From DASRDU01 sp035652435 (GTDB taxonomy: Bacteria > Acidobacteriota > Blastocatellia > RBC074): DNA of 64,000 nucleotides. Position numbers and translations under genes: made by a program. This document shows, in pieces, positions 24,082 to 33,838 of the stretch (positions are counted from its first letter, which is position 1; every line of letters starts with the position of its first letter). The stretch is from positions 102,391-166,390 of the forward strand of contig DASRDU010000178.1 of NCBI GenBank assembly GCA_035652435.1, in the 5' to 3' direction. The notes under the pieces are model-generated. The model was not told where the DNA came from. It did not search any database and saw only the letters and a program-made list of their open reading frames with translations.

Positions 24082-26949
24082 ATGAATCCACTGGTCGAAC
24101 TGCAAAAGCTGGGACAGAGCATCTGGTACGACAACATCCGTCGCGCCCTGATCGAAACGGGCGACATTCAGAACAAGATCACCAACGACGATCTGCGCGG
24201 GGTGACTTCCAATCCGGCGATCTTTGAAAAAGCCATCACCGGCAGCAGCGATTACAACTCGGCGATGCAGAAGCTGATCGCCGAGGGCAAGACGGTCGAG
24301 GAGATTTACGAGGCCGTCACCGTCGAAGACATCCAGAACACCTGCACTCTGCTCCTGCCCGTCTACGAGCGGACGAAGGGCATTGACGGTTACGTCAGCC
24401 TCGAAGTCTCCCCGCTGCTCGCGCACGACACCGACGGCAGCATCGCCGAGGCGCGGAAGCTCTGGGCGAAACTGGGCCGCAAGAATGCGATGATCAAGAT
24501 CCCGGCGACCCCGGAAGGCCTGCCGGCGATTCAGACGCTGATTTCCGAAGGTATCAACGTCAACGTCACGCTGATCTTCTCGCGCGAAAGTTACGCGCAG
24601 GTGGCCGAGGCTTACATCAGCGGCCTCGAAAAACGCGCCGCCGCCGGCCAGCCGGTTGACCATATCGCTTCGGTCGCCAGCTTCTTCGTCAGCCGCGTGG
24701 ACACGGCGATTGACCCGCAGCTCGAATTCCGGATTCGCCGCTCGACCGATGACGCCGAGAAGGCGAAGCTCTCGGCCCTGCTCGGCAAGGCGGCGGTGGC
24801 GAACGCGAGGCTGGCTTATCAGGATTTCAAGAAGATTTTCGCGGGCCCGCGTTTCGCCGCGCTCAAGGCGAAAGGCGCGCGCGTGCAGCGCCAGCTGTGG
24901 GCTTCGACCGGGACCAAGAACCCGCAATACAGTGACGTGCTTTACGTTGACCAGCTGATCGGCCCGGACACCGTCAACACCGTCCCGCCCGCGACCTTCA
25001 CCGCATACCGCGATCACGGCAAACCGTCACTGACGCTCGAAACCGACATTGCCGGGGCGCAGCAGGTCTTCGATCAGCTGGCAGAAATCGGGATTGATAT
25101 TGCCCAGGTCACGCAGCAGCTGCAGGACGAGGGCGTCAAGTCGTTTATGGATTCGTTCGGGACGCTGATTGACAGCATCACGTCCAAGCACTCGCTGCTG
25201 ACGAGCGGCATTCTGGATCGGCAGACCACTTCGCTCGGCAGTTATTCCGAGGGCGTGCAGGCGGCGATCAAGCAGGCCGACAAAGACACCTGGGTGCGGC
25301 GCATCTGGAAGAAGGACGCTTCGCTCTGGAAGTCCGACGAGGCGCACCAGAAGATCATCAAAAACGCGCTCGGCTGGGTCACGGTCCCCGACCTGCTGGC
25401 CGCGAATGCAGAAGAACTCGCAGCCTTCAGCCAGCGCATCCGCAACGACGGCTTCACGCACGTGATGCTGCTCGGGATGGGCGGCAGCAGCCTCTGCCCC
25501 GAAGTCTTCCGCCGCACGTTCGGCAAAGCCGCGGGCTTCCCCGAACTGCACGTGCTGGACAGCACCGACCCGGCGACGGTCAAGTCGTTCGAGCAGCGGG
25601 TGGACCTGCCCCACACGCTCTTCATCGTCGCGAGCAAGTCGGGCGGGACGACCGAGCCGCTCATGTTCTACAAGTATTTCTTCAACCGCATGATCGAAAT
25701 CAAGGGCGACAAGGCGGGCGAGAATTTCGTCGCGATCACCGACCCCGGCACGCTGATGGAGGAGATGGCGAAGGCCGACAAGTTCCGGCGCATCTTCCTC
25801 AACCCGGCTGATATTGGCGGGCGCTATTCGGCGCTCTCGTTCTTCGGGATGGTGCCGGCCGCGCTGCAGGGCTTTGATTTCAAGACGCTGCTTGACCGCG
25901 CCGAAAGGGCGCTGCATGCGTGCGCGCCGCCGGTGCCGACTGAAGACAACCCGGCGGTCCGCCTGGGCGCCATCCTTGGCACGATGGCCAACAACGGGCG
26001 CGACAAGCTGACGCTCTCGATGTCGCCGCAGATCGCTTCGCTCGGCCTGTGGATCGAACAACTGATCGCCGAAAGCACGGGCAAGGACGGCAAGGGCATC
26101 GTGCCGATTGCCGGTGAGACCCTTGGCGCACCCGGCTCATACGGCAATGACCGCCTGTTCGTCCACACGAGCGTCGGGCAGATTGATTCGGAAACGGACG
26201 GCAAACTGCGCGCGCTCGAAGCCGCCGGGCACCCCGTGGTGCGGCGCGTGATGCACGACACGCTCGATCTGGGCGAGGAGTTTTACGTCTGGGAGATGGC
26301 GACCGCAATCGCCGGGGCCGTGATGGGCATCAACTCCTTCGACCAGCCGAACGTGCAGGAGAGCAAGGACAACACCAAGGCCCTGCTCGAAGAGTACAAG
26401 AAGAACAGCAAACTGCCCGCGCAGGCGCTCGCCGCCGAGGGCAGCGGGCTCGCGGTCTTTGCCGACGCCGAAACCATTCAGCAGCTCGGCGCCGGGCACG
26501 CGGCCGACGAGTTCATTGCCGCCCACATCGCCCGCGTGAAGCCCGGCGATTACGTCGCGCTGCTCGATTACATTCAGGAGACTGACGAAAACGATCAGCT
26601 GATTCAGGCCATCCGCACTCACCTGCGCGACGCGCTGCACGTGGCGACGACGACCGGCTACGGCCCGCGCTTCCTGCATTCGACCGGGCAGCTGCACAAG
26701 GGCGGCGCCGACAGCGGCGTCTTTCTCCAGCTCACGGCTGACACGGCGAAGGATGTGCCGCTGCCGGGCGAGCCGTTCACCTTCGGCACGCTCAAGCAGG
26801 CGCAGGCGCTCGGCGATTTCCAGTCGCTCGCGAGCCGCCACCGCCGCGCGATCCGCGTACACCTCGGCAAGGACATTACGGCCGGCCTGCGCTCGCTGCT
26901 CGAAATCGTGCAGCAGGCTTTCCCGATCGGGCTCGGCAAGGGACACTGA
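24082..26949 (+). CDS. tal-pgi: Bifunctional transaldolase / glucose-6-phosphate isomerase
   Basis: 955 residues from the ATG at 24082, which has AGGAGA 7 nt upstream. The N-terminal 370 residues are transaldolase: LRGVTSNPAIFEKAITGSSD, then the Schiff-base lysine in NAMIKIPATPEGLPAI. The rest is phosphoglucose isomerase: VMLLGMGGSSLCPEVFRRTF, VASKSGGTTEPLMFYKYFF, and EEFYVWEMATAIAGAVMGIN near the catalytic C-terminal region. The transaldolase moves a three-carbon unit between sedoheptulose-7-P and glyceraldehyde-3-P; the isomerase interconverts glucose-6-P and fructose-6-P. The fusion links the non-oxidative pentose-phosphate pathway to glycolysis and is known in several phyla. Neighbours (sugar-acid kinase, 6-phosphogluconolactonase) fit the same pathway. 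Confidence 0.95.
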   Translation: MNPLVELQKLGQSIWYDNIRRALIETGDIQNKITNDDLRGVTSNPAIFEKAITGSSDYNSAMQKLIAEGKTVEEIYEAVTVEDIQNTCTLLLPVYERTKGIDGYVSLEVSPLLAHDTDGSIAEARKLWAKLGRKNAMIKIPATPEGLPAIQTLISEGINVNVTLIFSRESYAQVAEAYISGLEKRAAAGQPVDHIASVASFFVSRVDTAIDPQLEFRIRRSTDDAEKAKLSALLGKAAVANARLAYQDFKKIFAGPRFAALKAKGARVQRQLWASTGTKNPQYSDVLYVDQLIGPDTVNTVPPATFTAYRDHGKPSLTLETDIAGAQQVFDQLAEIGIDIAQVTQQLQDEGVKSFMDSFGTLIDSITSKHSLLTSGILDRQTTSLGSYSEGVQAAIKQADKDTWVRRIWKKDASLWKSDEAHQKIIKNALGWVTVPDLLAANAEELAAFSQRIRNDGFTHVMLLGMGGSSLCPEVFRRTFGKAAGFPELHVLDSTDPATVKSFEQRVDLPHTLFIVASKSGGTTEPLMFYKYFFNRMIEIKGDKAGENFVAITDPGTLMEEMAKADKFRRIFLNPADIGGRYSALSFFGMVPAALQGFDFKTLLDRAERALHACAPPVPTEDNPAVRLGAILGTMANNGRDKLTLSMSPQIASLGLWIEQLIAESTGKDGKGIVPIAGETLGAPGSYGNDRLFVHTSVGQIDSETDGKLRALEAAGHPVVRRVMHDTLDLGEEFYVWEMATAIAGAVMGINSFDQPNVQESKDNTKALLEEYKKNSKLPAQALAAEGSGLAVFADAETIQQLGAGHAADEFIAAHIARVKPGDYVALLDYIQETDENDQLIQAIRTHLRDALHVATTTGYGPRFLHSTGQLHKGGADSGVFLQLTADTAKDVPLPGEPFTFGTLKQAQALGDFQSLASRHRRAIRVHLGKDITAGLRSLLEIVQQAFPIGLGKGH

Positions 26950-26970
26950 CCGCTGACGGGCAGCTGATAA

Positions 26971-27007
26971 ACCCGGGAGCGCGAGCGGGACGCTCGCGCT
27001 CCCGGGT
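26971..27007. repeat. 17-bp perfect hairpin with 3-nt loop
   Basis: ACCCGGGAGCGCGAGCG, GGA, then the exact complement ending at 27007. It lies 22 bp after the transaldolase fusion stop. It could work as a transcription barrier but lacks a T-run, and it shares its core with the palindrome at 20438, so it is probably a repeat-family member. Confidence 0.88.
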
Positions 27008-27080
27008 AAAGCCGCCCCCAGCCCCGAATCATTGTCAGATCGTTTTGCCCCCGCATACTTCAGAGGTGTGAGAGTTGTTT

Positions 27081-27554
27081 ATGTCCGGGAATAGATTGTC
27101 ATCGGCATTTATCTGTGCCGGTGTTCTATTTGCTTTGAGTGGCAATTTGTCTCAGGCGCAGGTCGGTAAAAATAAGACCACCACACTGAGCGGCAGAGTC
27201 TATCGTTCCGATGCCAGTCAACCTGTCTCCGGTGCGAAGATTTATCTCATGAAATCCCGGGAGATTTCGTTTGAAACCACAACGGATGAAAAGGGGAACT
27301 ACTCGTTAGGGCAGTTAAAGGCAGGGAAATATCTGGTCAGAATCAACGTCAGGTATAACAAAATAACGGATTCTCCCTGTAGCATATTTGGTTCCAGAGT
27401 GACGGCTGACAAAGGTTCAGATGTCGCCATGAAAGATGAAGGCCTGGGGTGGGTCGATGTGACGGTTTCTATCGACAACTTTAGAATTACAACCGGGAAA
27501 CCCAACACGAAAGATTTTGATGTAGCCTGTAAAGGCACTTATAGAAATCAGTAG
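27081..27554 (+). CDS. Secreted carboxypeptidase-regulatory/SpaA-like single-domain protein
   Basis: 157 residues. Signal peptide (AFICAGVLFALSGNLSQAQ), then a beta-sandwich of the CarboxypepD_reg/Cna-B kind: LSGRVYRSDASQPVSGAKIY, FETTTDEKGNYSLGQLKAGK, YLVRINVRYN. Two cysteines in the mature part (SPCSIFG, DVACKG) may form a disulphide. The gene is visibly richer in A+T than its neighbours and stands alone between the sugar-phosphate genes and a sensor kinase. It could be an acquired or fast-evolving surface protein. No partner is apparent. Confidence 0.78.
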   Translation: MSGNRLSSAFICAGVLFALSGNLSQAQVGKNKTTTLSGRVYRSDASQPVSGAKIYLMKSREISFETTTDEKGNYSLGQLKAGKYLVRINVRYNKITDSPCSIFGSRVTADKGSDVAMKDEGLGWVDVTVSIDNFRITTGKPNTKDFDVACKGTYRNQ

Positions 27555-27805
27555 GTCGCTGAACCCTGCGATCTGATACTTGTAATCCATTTCACCGGAG
27601 CGTGCGCAAAAAGTGCTTTGATTACTCCCGGGATTACAGCGCGCCCGGTGAACGTGCTGATGGAAGGAAGCATTTCCCGAAGTCCCTACGAGGGCACCCG
27701 TGTTTCTCTGCTGATCCTCGTTTTATCAGGGGGCCGCCGCCGCCTGCCCCCGACTACCGACTACGATTGCCCCTGTGCCCGGCTTCCTCACGGAAGGGAA
27801 TGATT

Positions 27806-30800
27806 ATGCGAGTCTCTGAGGTGAAAGAGTCTCAGTCAGGGCAAAGCCGCGGACTGCACTCATCCGGCGCGGCGCCGGCGGTTCAGGCCGAGTTTGATGA
27901 AATCACCCGTGGCAATCTGCGGATCGTCACCGCCAGCCTCAGTCTGCTCTTTCTGGTCTACAGCGTCGGTCATCTGTTCCTGCTGCCGCGTCAGATCAGG
28001 CTGTGGATGTTCTCGCTGGCCCTCGCCACGTCGCTCGCGATGGCCGGGATGCGGTGGTGGCTGGGGCGGCCGGGTTATCCGCTCCGGCTGACGAATCAGA
28101 CATTCGGGCTGGTCGTCGGCCTGACGCTGCTCAACTGCCTCGCCCATCTGGCCCTCACGCGGGAGCCGCGCCAGACGACCAACCTGATCATTCTCGTCTG
28201 CTCGGTCGGATTTTTCTCGCTCTCACTCAGGTGGCTCGTCGCCGTGATCCTGGCTTCGTTCACGGGCTGGGCGCTGGTGGTCGCCACCAGCGTGAATGAG
28301 GACTGGATTCATTTCGGGTTCGCCCTGGTGGCGGCTTCGCTGCTGGCGCTGGTGGTCAACCTGTACCGGCTCCGCGTCTTCCGCCGGCTGGTGACGCTCA
28401 GGCTCAAGGAAGAAGAGCAGCGTGAGCAGATGGAAGAGTCGCTCGCCGTCGCCGAGAAAGCCCGGCGCGAGGCGGTCGCCGCGCGGCAGGCGATGGAAGA
28501 GATGGTCGCGAAGGTGCGGCGCACGGAGGAAAGGTTCCGCACCTTCACGGAACTCGAAGGCATCGCGATTCACGAGTCGGGCGAAATCCTCGACGCCAAC
28601 CCGGTGCTGGCGGAAATGTTCCGCTACGACCCGCTGGAAATCCTCCGCCTGGCCACGCTCAGCCTGGTCGCGCCCGAATCCCGCGACCTGCTGCAGGCGC
28701 ACCTGCGCGGCGGCGATGACAAGCCGTACGAGACCATCGGGCTGAGGAAGGACGGCACGACCTTCCCGATTGAAATCTGCACCCGCGCGACGCCGTACCG
28801 CGGGCACCGCGCCAGCGTGATCTCGATCCGCGACATCTCGGGGCGCTACGACGCGATGCGGAAGCTGCGCGAATCGGAAGAGCGGTACCGCGACCTGTTT
28901 GAACTGAGCCCGCTGCCGATGGCGGTCGTGGATCACGAGACCGAAGGGTTCCTCGCCGTCAACCAGGCGGCGATCCATCATTACGGTTACACGCGGGAGG
29001 AATTCCTGCGGATGACGATCAGGGAGCTGTACCGGCCCGAAGACGTCCCGGGCGTCGTCGAACGTTTCCGGCGGCCGCGCACCGGTCTCAATACTTTCGG
29101 GCACTCACGCCAGGTGATCAGGGACGGGTCGCCGATTGACGTCGAGATCACGACGCACGACATCAGCTGGGCCGGCAAACCGGCGCGGCTCGTGCTGGCG
29201 AATGACGTGACTGAACGGATGCGCGCCGAGCAGGAACTCCGCGATTCCGAGGCGCGCTACCGCCACATCTTTGAAATCAGCCCGGTGCCGATGTGGGTTT
29301 ACGACCTCGAGACGAAGGCTTTTCTGGCCGTCAATCAGGCGGCCACGCGCCATTACGGGTATTCACGCCAGGAGTTCCTCTCGATGACCGCCAGCGACAT
29401 CCGCCCGCCCGAGGACGTCGCGAGGTTTATGGAGGTTTCGGCGAAAGACCCGCGCGGGATCAAAAATTCCGGCGTCTGGCGTCACGTCAAAAAGGACGGC
29501 ACGGTGATGCAGGTCGTCATCAACTCGCACGAGCTGACCTTCGGCGGGAGGCCGGCCCGCATGGTCGTGGCCAGCGACATCACCGCGCGCAAGCGCGTCG
29601 AGCAGGCCCTGCGCAGCTACGCCGAGCGGCTCAGGATTCTGCGCGAGATTGATCAGGCGATCCTCGCCGCCGAGTCGCCGGAAGCGATTGCGAACGCCGT
29701 GCTGCCGAAACTCCAGCGCCTGATCCCCTTCGACCGGGCGAGCGTCACGACCTTCGAGGAAGAGAGCGAGGCGGTGCTGATCGCCCTGGTCACGAGCCTC
29801 CGGACTGATTTCAACGTCGGCGCGCGCTTCAGGATGACCCCGGCGCGGACCGAAGAACTGCGGCGCAGCCGGATGGTCGCGGTGGATGACGTCAACGAAC
29901 TCGCGGCCCCGTCGCTCGGGCAGGAGACGATCAGGAAGGAAGGGCTGCGCACTTACGTGAACGTCCCGATCATCTGGCAGCGGAAGCTGATCGCTTCGAT
30001 CAACCTCGGCGCCATCAAGGCTTGCGCCTTCACACCTGAGCAACTCGACATCGCCGCCGACGTGGCCGACCTGCTGGCGGTCGCCTTCCAGCAGGCCAAC
30101 CTCTATGCCGCCGAGCGCAAGGCCCGCGCCGAGGCCGAAATGGCCGACCGCCTGAAGGACGATTTCCTGGCCACCGTGTCGCACGAACTGCGCACGCCGC
30201 TCAACGCCATCGTCGGCTGGAATCACCTGCTGAGTACGCGGAAGCTGGCCCCGGAGATCGCCCAGCGCGGCTATGAAACCATCGAGCGCAATGCCAAGGC
30301 ACAGTCGCGGCTGATCAACGACCTGCTCGACGTCTCGCGGATCATCAGCGGCCGGCTGCGCCTGAACGTCCGGATGCTCGAAATGACCCCGCTCGTCGAG
30401 ACCACGATTGACGCCGTGCGCCCGGCGGCAGAGGCCAAAACCATCGCCATCGAAACTTCCTTCGACCCCGCCGCCGGACTGGTTTCGGGCGACCCCGACC
30501 GCCTGCAGCAGGTGCTGTGGAACCTGCTCCAGAACGCGATCAAGTTCACGCCCGCCGGGGGCCGCGTGCGGGTCTCGCTCGAAGGCCGCGGGCATCATCT
30601 GCATCTGGTCGTCAGCGACACGGGCAAAGGCATCAGTCCCGAATTTCTGCCCTGCGTCTTCGAGCGCTTCCGCCAGGGCGACAGTTCCGCGACCCGCGTC
30701 TACGGCGGCCTTGGCCTGGGGCTTTCCATCGTGCGCCACCTGGTCGAGTTGCAGGGGGGCACGGTGCGGGCCGAGAGCCCGGGCGAAGGGCTGGGGGCGA

Positions 30801-31330
30801 CTTTCACGGTCAGCCTGCCGCTCGCCGAATTGCGCGTCTCCGAACACGGGCTGCGCATTGAGGGATCTTTATCGGAAGAGGTGACTGTGCCGCCGCCCGC
30901 CCTGCTCGCGGGCGCGCATGTGCTGGTCGTCGAAGACGAACCCGACACGCGCGAGATGCTTAAGCTCCTGCTCGCGCAATACGGCGCGAGCGCGATCACC
31001 ACCAGCTCCGCCGCCGAAGCGCTCGCGCTGCTCGATGAGTGGCTGCCGGACCTGATCATTTCCGATCTGGCGATGCCGGATCGCGACGGTTACTGGCTGA
31101 TCGATGGCGTCAGGAAACTGAATGCCGCGACGGGCAGGAACATCCCAGCCATCGCGCTGACTGCTTACGCCAAGGCCGAAGACCGGGCGCGCGCGCTCGG
31201 GGCCGGCTTTCAACTGCACATCGCCAAGCCGTTCGAGCCCGAGCATCTGGCGGAGGCTGTCGCCCGGCTGCTCGGGCGCCAAAGAGAAGGACAAACATCA
31301 ACGCCTGAACAGGGCCTCAACAAGGCCTGA
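27806..31330 (+). CDS. Hybrid sensor histidine kinase with PAS, GAF and receiver domains
   Basis: 1174 residues from the ATG at 27806 (GGAAGGG upstream; an ATG at 27800 is an alternative). About five TM helices lie in residues 38-190, then a coiled coil (about 195-240). Three PAS domains follow at about 240-355, 357-475 and 481-600; the last two are near-duplicates (SEERYRDLFELSPLPM / SEARYRHIFEISPVPM). A GAF domain spans about 611-770. HisKA has the phospho-acceptor His in ATVSHELRTPLNAIVGW near 792. HATPase motifs are DPDRLQQVLWNLLQNAIKF and YGGLGLGLSIVRH. A C-terminal receiver has Asp in LIISDLAMPD near 1088. It is a phosphorelay sensor. Its position within the sugar-phosphate block hints at control of it, but no output regulator is adjacent. 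Confidence 0.93.
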   Translation: MRVSEVKESQSGQSRGLHSSGAAPAVQAEFDEITRGNLRIVTASLSLLFLVYSVGHLFLLPRQIRLWMFSLALATSLAMAGMRWWLGRPGYPLRLTNQTFGLVVGLTLLNCLAHLALTREPRQTTNLIILVCSVGFFSLSLRWLVAVILASFTGWALVVATSVNEDWIHFGFALVAASLLALVVNLYRLRVFRRLVTLRLKEEEQREQMEESLAVAEKARREAVAARQAMEEMVAKVRRTEERFRTFTELEGIAIHESGEILDANPVLAEMFRYDPLEILRLATLSLVAPESRDLLQAHLRGGDDKPYETIGLRKDGTTFPIEICTRATPYRGHRASVISIRDISGRYDAMRKLRESEERYRDLFELSPLPMAVVDHETEGFLAVNQAAIHHYGYTREEFLRMTIRELYRPEDVPGVVERFRRPRTGLNTFGHSRQVIRDGSPIDVEITTHDISWAGKPARLVLANDVTERMRAEQELRDSEARYRHIFEISPVPMWVYDLETKAFLAVNQAATRHYGYSRQEFLSMTASDIRPPEDVARFMEVSAKDPRGIKNSGVWRHVKKDGTVMQVVINSHELTFGGRPARMVVASDITARKRVEQALRSYAERLRILREIDQAILAAESPEAIANAVLPKLQRLIPFDRASVTTFEEESEAVLIALVTSLRTDFNVGARFRMTPARTEELRRSRMVAVDDVNELAAPSLGQETIRKEGLRTYVNVPIIWQRKLIASINLGAIKACAFTPEQLDIAADVADLLAVAFQQANLYAAERKARAEAEMADRLKDDFLATVSHELRTPLNAIVGWNHLLSTRKLAPEIAQRGYETIERNAKAQSRLINDLLDVSRIISGRLRLNVRMLEMTPLVETTIDAVRPAAEAKTIAIETSFDPAAGLVSGDPDRLQQVLWNLLQNAIKFTPAGGRVRVSLEGRGHHLHLVVSDTGKGISPEFLPCVFERFRQGDSSATRVYGGLGLGLSIVRHLVELQGGTVRAESPGEGLGATFTVSLPLAELRVSEHGLRIEGSLSEEVTVPPPALLAGAHVLVVEDEPDTREMLKLLLAQYGASAITTSSAAEALALLDEWLPDLIISDLAMPDRDGYWLIDGVRKLNAATGRNIPAIALTAYAKAEDRARALGAGFQLHIAKPFEPEHLAEAVARLLGRQREGQTSTPEQGLNKA

Positions 31331-31342
31331 ACGAGGAAACCT

Positions 31343-32152
31343 ATGGCAGACAATCATCCCCGTATTGCGCTGGTCATCTCTGACATTGACGGCACTCTGA
31401 TCACCTCCAACCACGAAGTCACCCCGGCCACGCGCGCGACGGCGGCCCGGCTCTACGAGCGCGGCATCAACCTCTCGCTCTCGAGTTCGCGCCCGCCGCG
31501 CAGCATCCGCCCGCTGGCCGAAGCGCTCAACCTGCACTCGCCGTTCGCGGCCTTCAACGGCGCGCTCGTCGTCAACGCCGAAGGCCAGGTCGCCGCCCGC
31601 AGCGAGATCGCGCCCTCGATCACGGCCCGCATCCGGCAGATTGCGGAGCCCCTGGGCATCAACGTCTGGGTGTATGACGAGGCCGACTGGTACGCCCGCG
31701 TGCGCGACGCCTTCGTCGAGCGCGAGGAACACACCGCCGGGTTCGACGCGATCCTCGACGGCTATGAGGAGCATGCCGCCCGCGGCGCGGCGAAACTCAC
31801 CGTCGTCGGCAAACCCGAGCTGGTCGCCCAGGCCGAACAGCAGGTGCTTTCCGAACTCGGGGATAAGGTTTCGGCGTCGAAATCAAAGCCGCGCTTTCTG
31901 GACGTGACGGCTTTCGGCATGCACAAAGGCTCGGTCGTCACGCGCCTCGCACAGACCTTCGGCGTCGAGCAGAGCCAGATCGCCGTGATCGGCGACGGCC
32001 CGAATGACATTGAGATGTTCCGCCAGGCCGGCCTGAGCATCGCGATGGGGCAGGCCGTTGACGAAGTGCGCCTCGCCGCCAAAGTCTCGACCGCCTCGAA
32101 CGACGAGGAAGGCTGGTCGCAGGGAATTGAAAAGTACGTACTCGGTAACTGA
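31343..32152 (+). CDS. Cof-type HAD-superfamily phosphatase
   Basis: 269 residues. HAD motif I is LVISDIDGTLITSNHEV. Motif II is the Ser in NLSLSSSRPPRSIRPL. The type IIB cap follows, then the Lys in KGSVVTRLAQTFG and motif IV in VIGDGPNDIEMFRQAG. It is a sugar-phosphate or nucleotide phosphatase of the Cof/YbiV class, cytoplasmic. It is 12 bp after the hybrid kinase and 17 bp before 6-phosphogluconolactonase, so the three appear cotranscribed. A phosphosugar substrate is plausible from context. Confidence 0.9.
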   Translation: MADNHPRIALVISDIDGTLITSNHEVTPATRATAARLYERGINLSLSSSRPPRSIRPLAEALNLHSPFAAFNGALVVNAEGQVAARSEIAPSITARIRQIAEPLGINVWVYDEADWYARVRDAFVEREEHTAGFDAILDGYEEHAARGAAKLTVVGKPELVAQAEQQVLSELGDKVSASKSKPRFLDVTAFGMHKGSVVTRLAQTFGVEQSQIAVIGDGPNDIEMFRQAGLSIAMGQAVDEVRLAAKVSTASNDEEGWSQGIEKYVLGN

Positions 32153-32169
32153 ATCGAAAGGACAAACAG

Positions 32170-32961
32170 ATGTCAACCACTGCACTCAACAAATCAGGCA
32201 AATCAGTCCGCGTCTACAAGGATGCCGAAGAACTCGCCATGAAGGCTGCGCAGCATTTCGCGCGGCTGGCGGATCAGTACGTCGTCGGCAGCGGGCGGTT
32301 CACCGTCGCGCTCTCGGGCGGCTCGACGCCGAAGGCGATGCTCTCGCTGCTCGCGACTGACCCGTTCCTCGACACCGTCCCCTGGTCGTCAATCTATTTC
32401 TTCTGGGGCGACGAGCGTTGCGTGCCGCCCGACCATCAGGACAGCAATTACCGGATGGCGACCGAGGCGCTGCTCTCCAAAGTCCCGGTTCCTGTCGGCA
32501 ACATCTTCCGCATCCCGGCTGACCAGACCGATCACGAGCGGGCGGCGCAGGAATACTCGGAAACTCTGCGCAACTTCTTCATCTTCGGGCCGGGCGCGAC
32601 CAAAACGGGGACGGCGCCGCTCGCGACGCTGCCTCGCTTCGATCTGGTCTTCCTCGGGATGGGGCCGGACGGGCACACGGCTTCGCTTTTCCCTGGCACA
32701 AAGGCATTGCAGGCGGGCAATCAGATCGCCGTCTCGAATTACGTCGAGAAGTTCAAGGCCGACCGCATCACGCTGACGGCGGCGACGATCAACAACGCGC
32801 GCAACGTGACCTTCCTGATCGCGGGCGCGGACAAGGCCGAGCCGCTCAAGGAAGTACTCGAAGGCCCGCCCCAGCCCGAAGTCTATCCCAGCCAGCTCAT
32901 CCGCCCCGGCAACGGCTCACTGCTGTGGCTGGTTGATCAGGCCGCGGCCAGCAAACTCTAG
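32170..32961 (+). CDS. pgl: 6-phosphogluconolactonase
   Basis: 263 residues, standard DevB/SOL length. The motifs are VALSGGSTPKAMLSLLA near residue 42, WGDERCVPPDHQDSNYRMA near 80 and FLGMGPDGHTASLFPGTK near 160. It hydrolyses 6-phosphoglucono-1,5-lactone to 6-phosphogluconate in the oxidative pentose-phosphate pathway. Good AGGA site upstream. Glucose-6-phosphate and 6-phosphogluconate dehydrogenases are not in this window. Confidence 0.95.
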   Translation: MSTTALNKSGKSVRVYKDAEELAMKAAQHFARLADQYVVGSGRFTVALSGGSTPKAMLSLLATDPFLDTVPWSSIYFFWGDERCVPPDHQDSNYRMATEALLSKVPVPVGNIFRIPADQTDHERAAQEYSETLRNFFIFGPGATKTGTAPLATLPRFDLVFLGMGPDGHTASLFPGTKALQAGNQIAVSNYVEKFKADRITLTAATINNARNVTFLIAGADKAEPLKEVLEGPPQPEVYPSQLIRPGNGSLLWLVDQAAASKL

Positions 32962-33105
32962 CGCTCCACGAACAATCCCGCCCGCAAATTTGCCGGTGCC
33001 GCGGAGAGCGGAATAGAACACGGATGAGACGGACGCGACGGATGGTGACGGATTACGCCGTGGCCATTCGTCGCCTCGCTCGTGTTTCGTCCATCACGGA
33101 CTGAT

Positions 33106-33708
33106 ATGGAATATCCAAGCCCGACGGAGACACTGGGATTCGTCACCGGCGCGGCCTGTGTGTACCTGGTCGTCAGACAAAACATCTGGAACTTCCCGCT
33201 CGGCATCGCCAACAACATCTTCTTCCTGATTTTGTTCGTCAACTCGCGGCTGTACGGCGATGCCGGGCTTCAGATTATTTATCTCGCGCTCGGCATTCAG
33301 GGCTGGTATTGCTGGCTCTACGGCGGGGAGAATCGCACCGCGCTCAGGATCGGACATGCCTCGACGCGGATGCTTCTCGCCCTGGGCGGATTGACTCTCA
33401 TCGGCACTGTCGGACTGGTGCTGGCGCTGCGGGCGGCGAAAGGGGCGGCGCCGGTGATGGATGCGTTCACAACCGTCCTGAGTCTGGCGGCCCAGTACCT
33501 GCTCAACCGGAAGAGCATTGAGAACTGGTATCTGTGGATCGTGGCGGATGTCATTTACATTTACCTCTACATCTCACGCGGTCTGCAACTGACCGCCGTT
33601 TTGTATTTCGTCTTTCTCTGCCTGTGTCTTGCCGGCCTCGTGAACTGGCGGCGGCTCATTGCACAGGCTGATGCGGGGCAGTTAAAAAGCGAAGCGGTCT
33701 CGTTGTGA
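33106..33708 (+). CDS. pnuC: PnuC-type nicotinamide riboside transporter
   Basis: 200 residues from the ATG at 33106, with about seven TM helices. Family features are VRQNIWNFPLGIANNIFFLI near residue 25, IQGWYCWLYGG near 68, and the C-terminal YLLNRKSIENWYLWIVADVI, YIYLYISRGLQLTAVLYFVF. PnuC facilitates uptake of nicotinamide riboside, which is trapped by phosphorylation. The NadR-like kinase 130 bp downstream is the expected trapping enzyme. I looked for an NAD-responsive leader upstream and could not identify one by eye. Confidence 0.93.
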   Translation: MEYPSPTETLGFVTGAACVYLVVRQNIWNFPLGIANNIFFLILFVNSRLYGDAGLQIIYLALGIQGWYCWLYGGENRTALRIGHASTRMLLALGGLTLIGTVGLVLALRAAKGAAPVMDAFTTVLSLAAQYLLNRKSIENWYLWIVADVIYIYLYISRGLQLTAVLYFVFLCLCLAGLVNWRRLIAQADAGQLKSEAVSL

Positions 33709-33726
33709 ATTCTGATGGGGGCGCAA

Positions 33727-33809
33727 GCCATTGGTATCCACACAGGTTTTTGCCGCGTAGCGGCTGAGGGCATCGGCACACTCTTCCCAGCGGTGTAGAT
33801 ACCAATGGC
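33727..33809. repeat. Intergenic inverted repeat between pnuC and nadR
   Basis: GCCATTGGTATCCACA (33727-33742) pairs with TGTAGATACCAATGGC (33794-33809), 15 of 16 positions. The 51-nt loop has a further small stem (GCCGCGTAGCGGC). It sits in the 130-bp pnuC-nadR gap. It may be a REP-like insertion; it could also lower readthrough from pnuC to nadR. Confidence 0.85.
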
Positions 33810-33838
33810 CTTCGCTCCCGAGGGTAAGGAAACAATCA

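Noticed and set aside
26971..27007. Intrinsic terminator of the transaldolase/isomerase gene
   Set aside because: No T-run follows and the core is shared with another intergenic repeat, so it is listed as a repeat.
29363..30847. Minus-strand frame of 494 codons opposite the hybrid kinase
   Set aside because: Antisense shadow; the kinase motifs on the other strand are unmistakable.
32962..33105. NAD-responsive riboswitch upstream of pnuC
   Set aside because: Acidobacteria are known to have an NAD riboswitch class, so I looked, but I could not align the conserved core by eye. A covariance-model search would decide.
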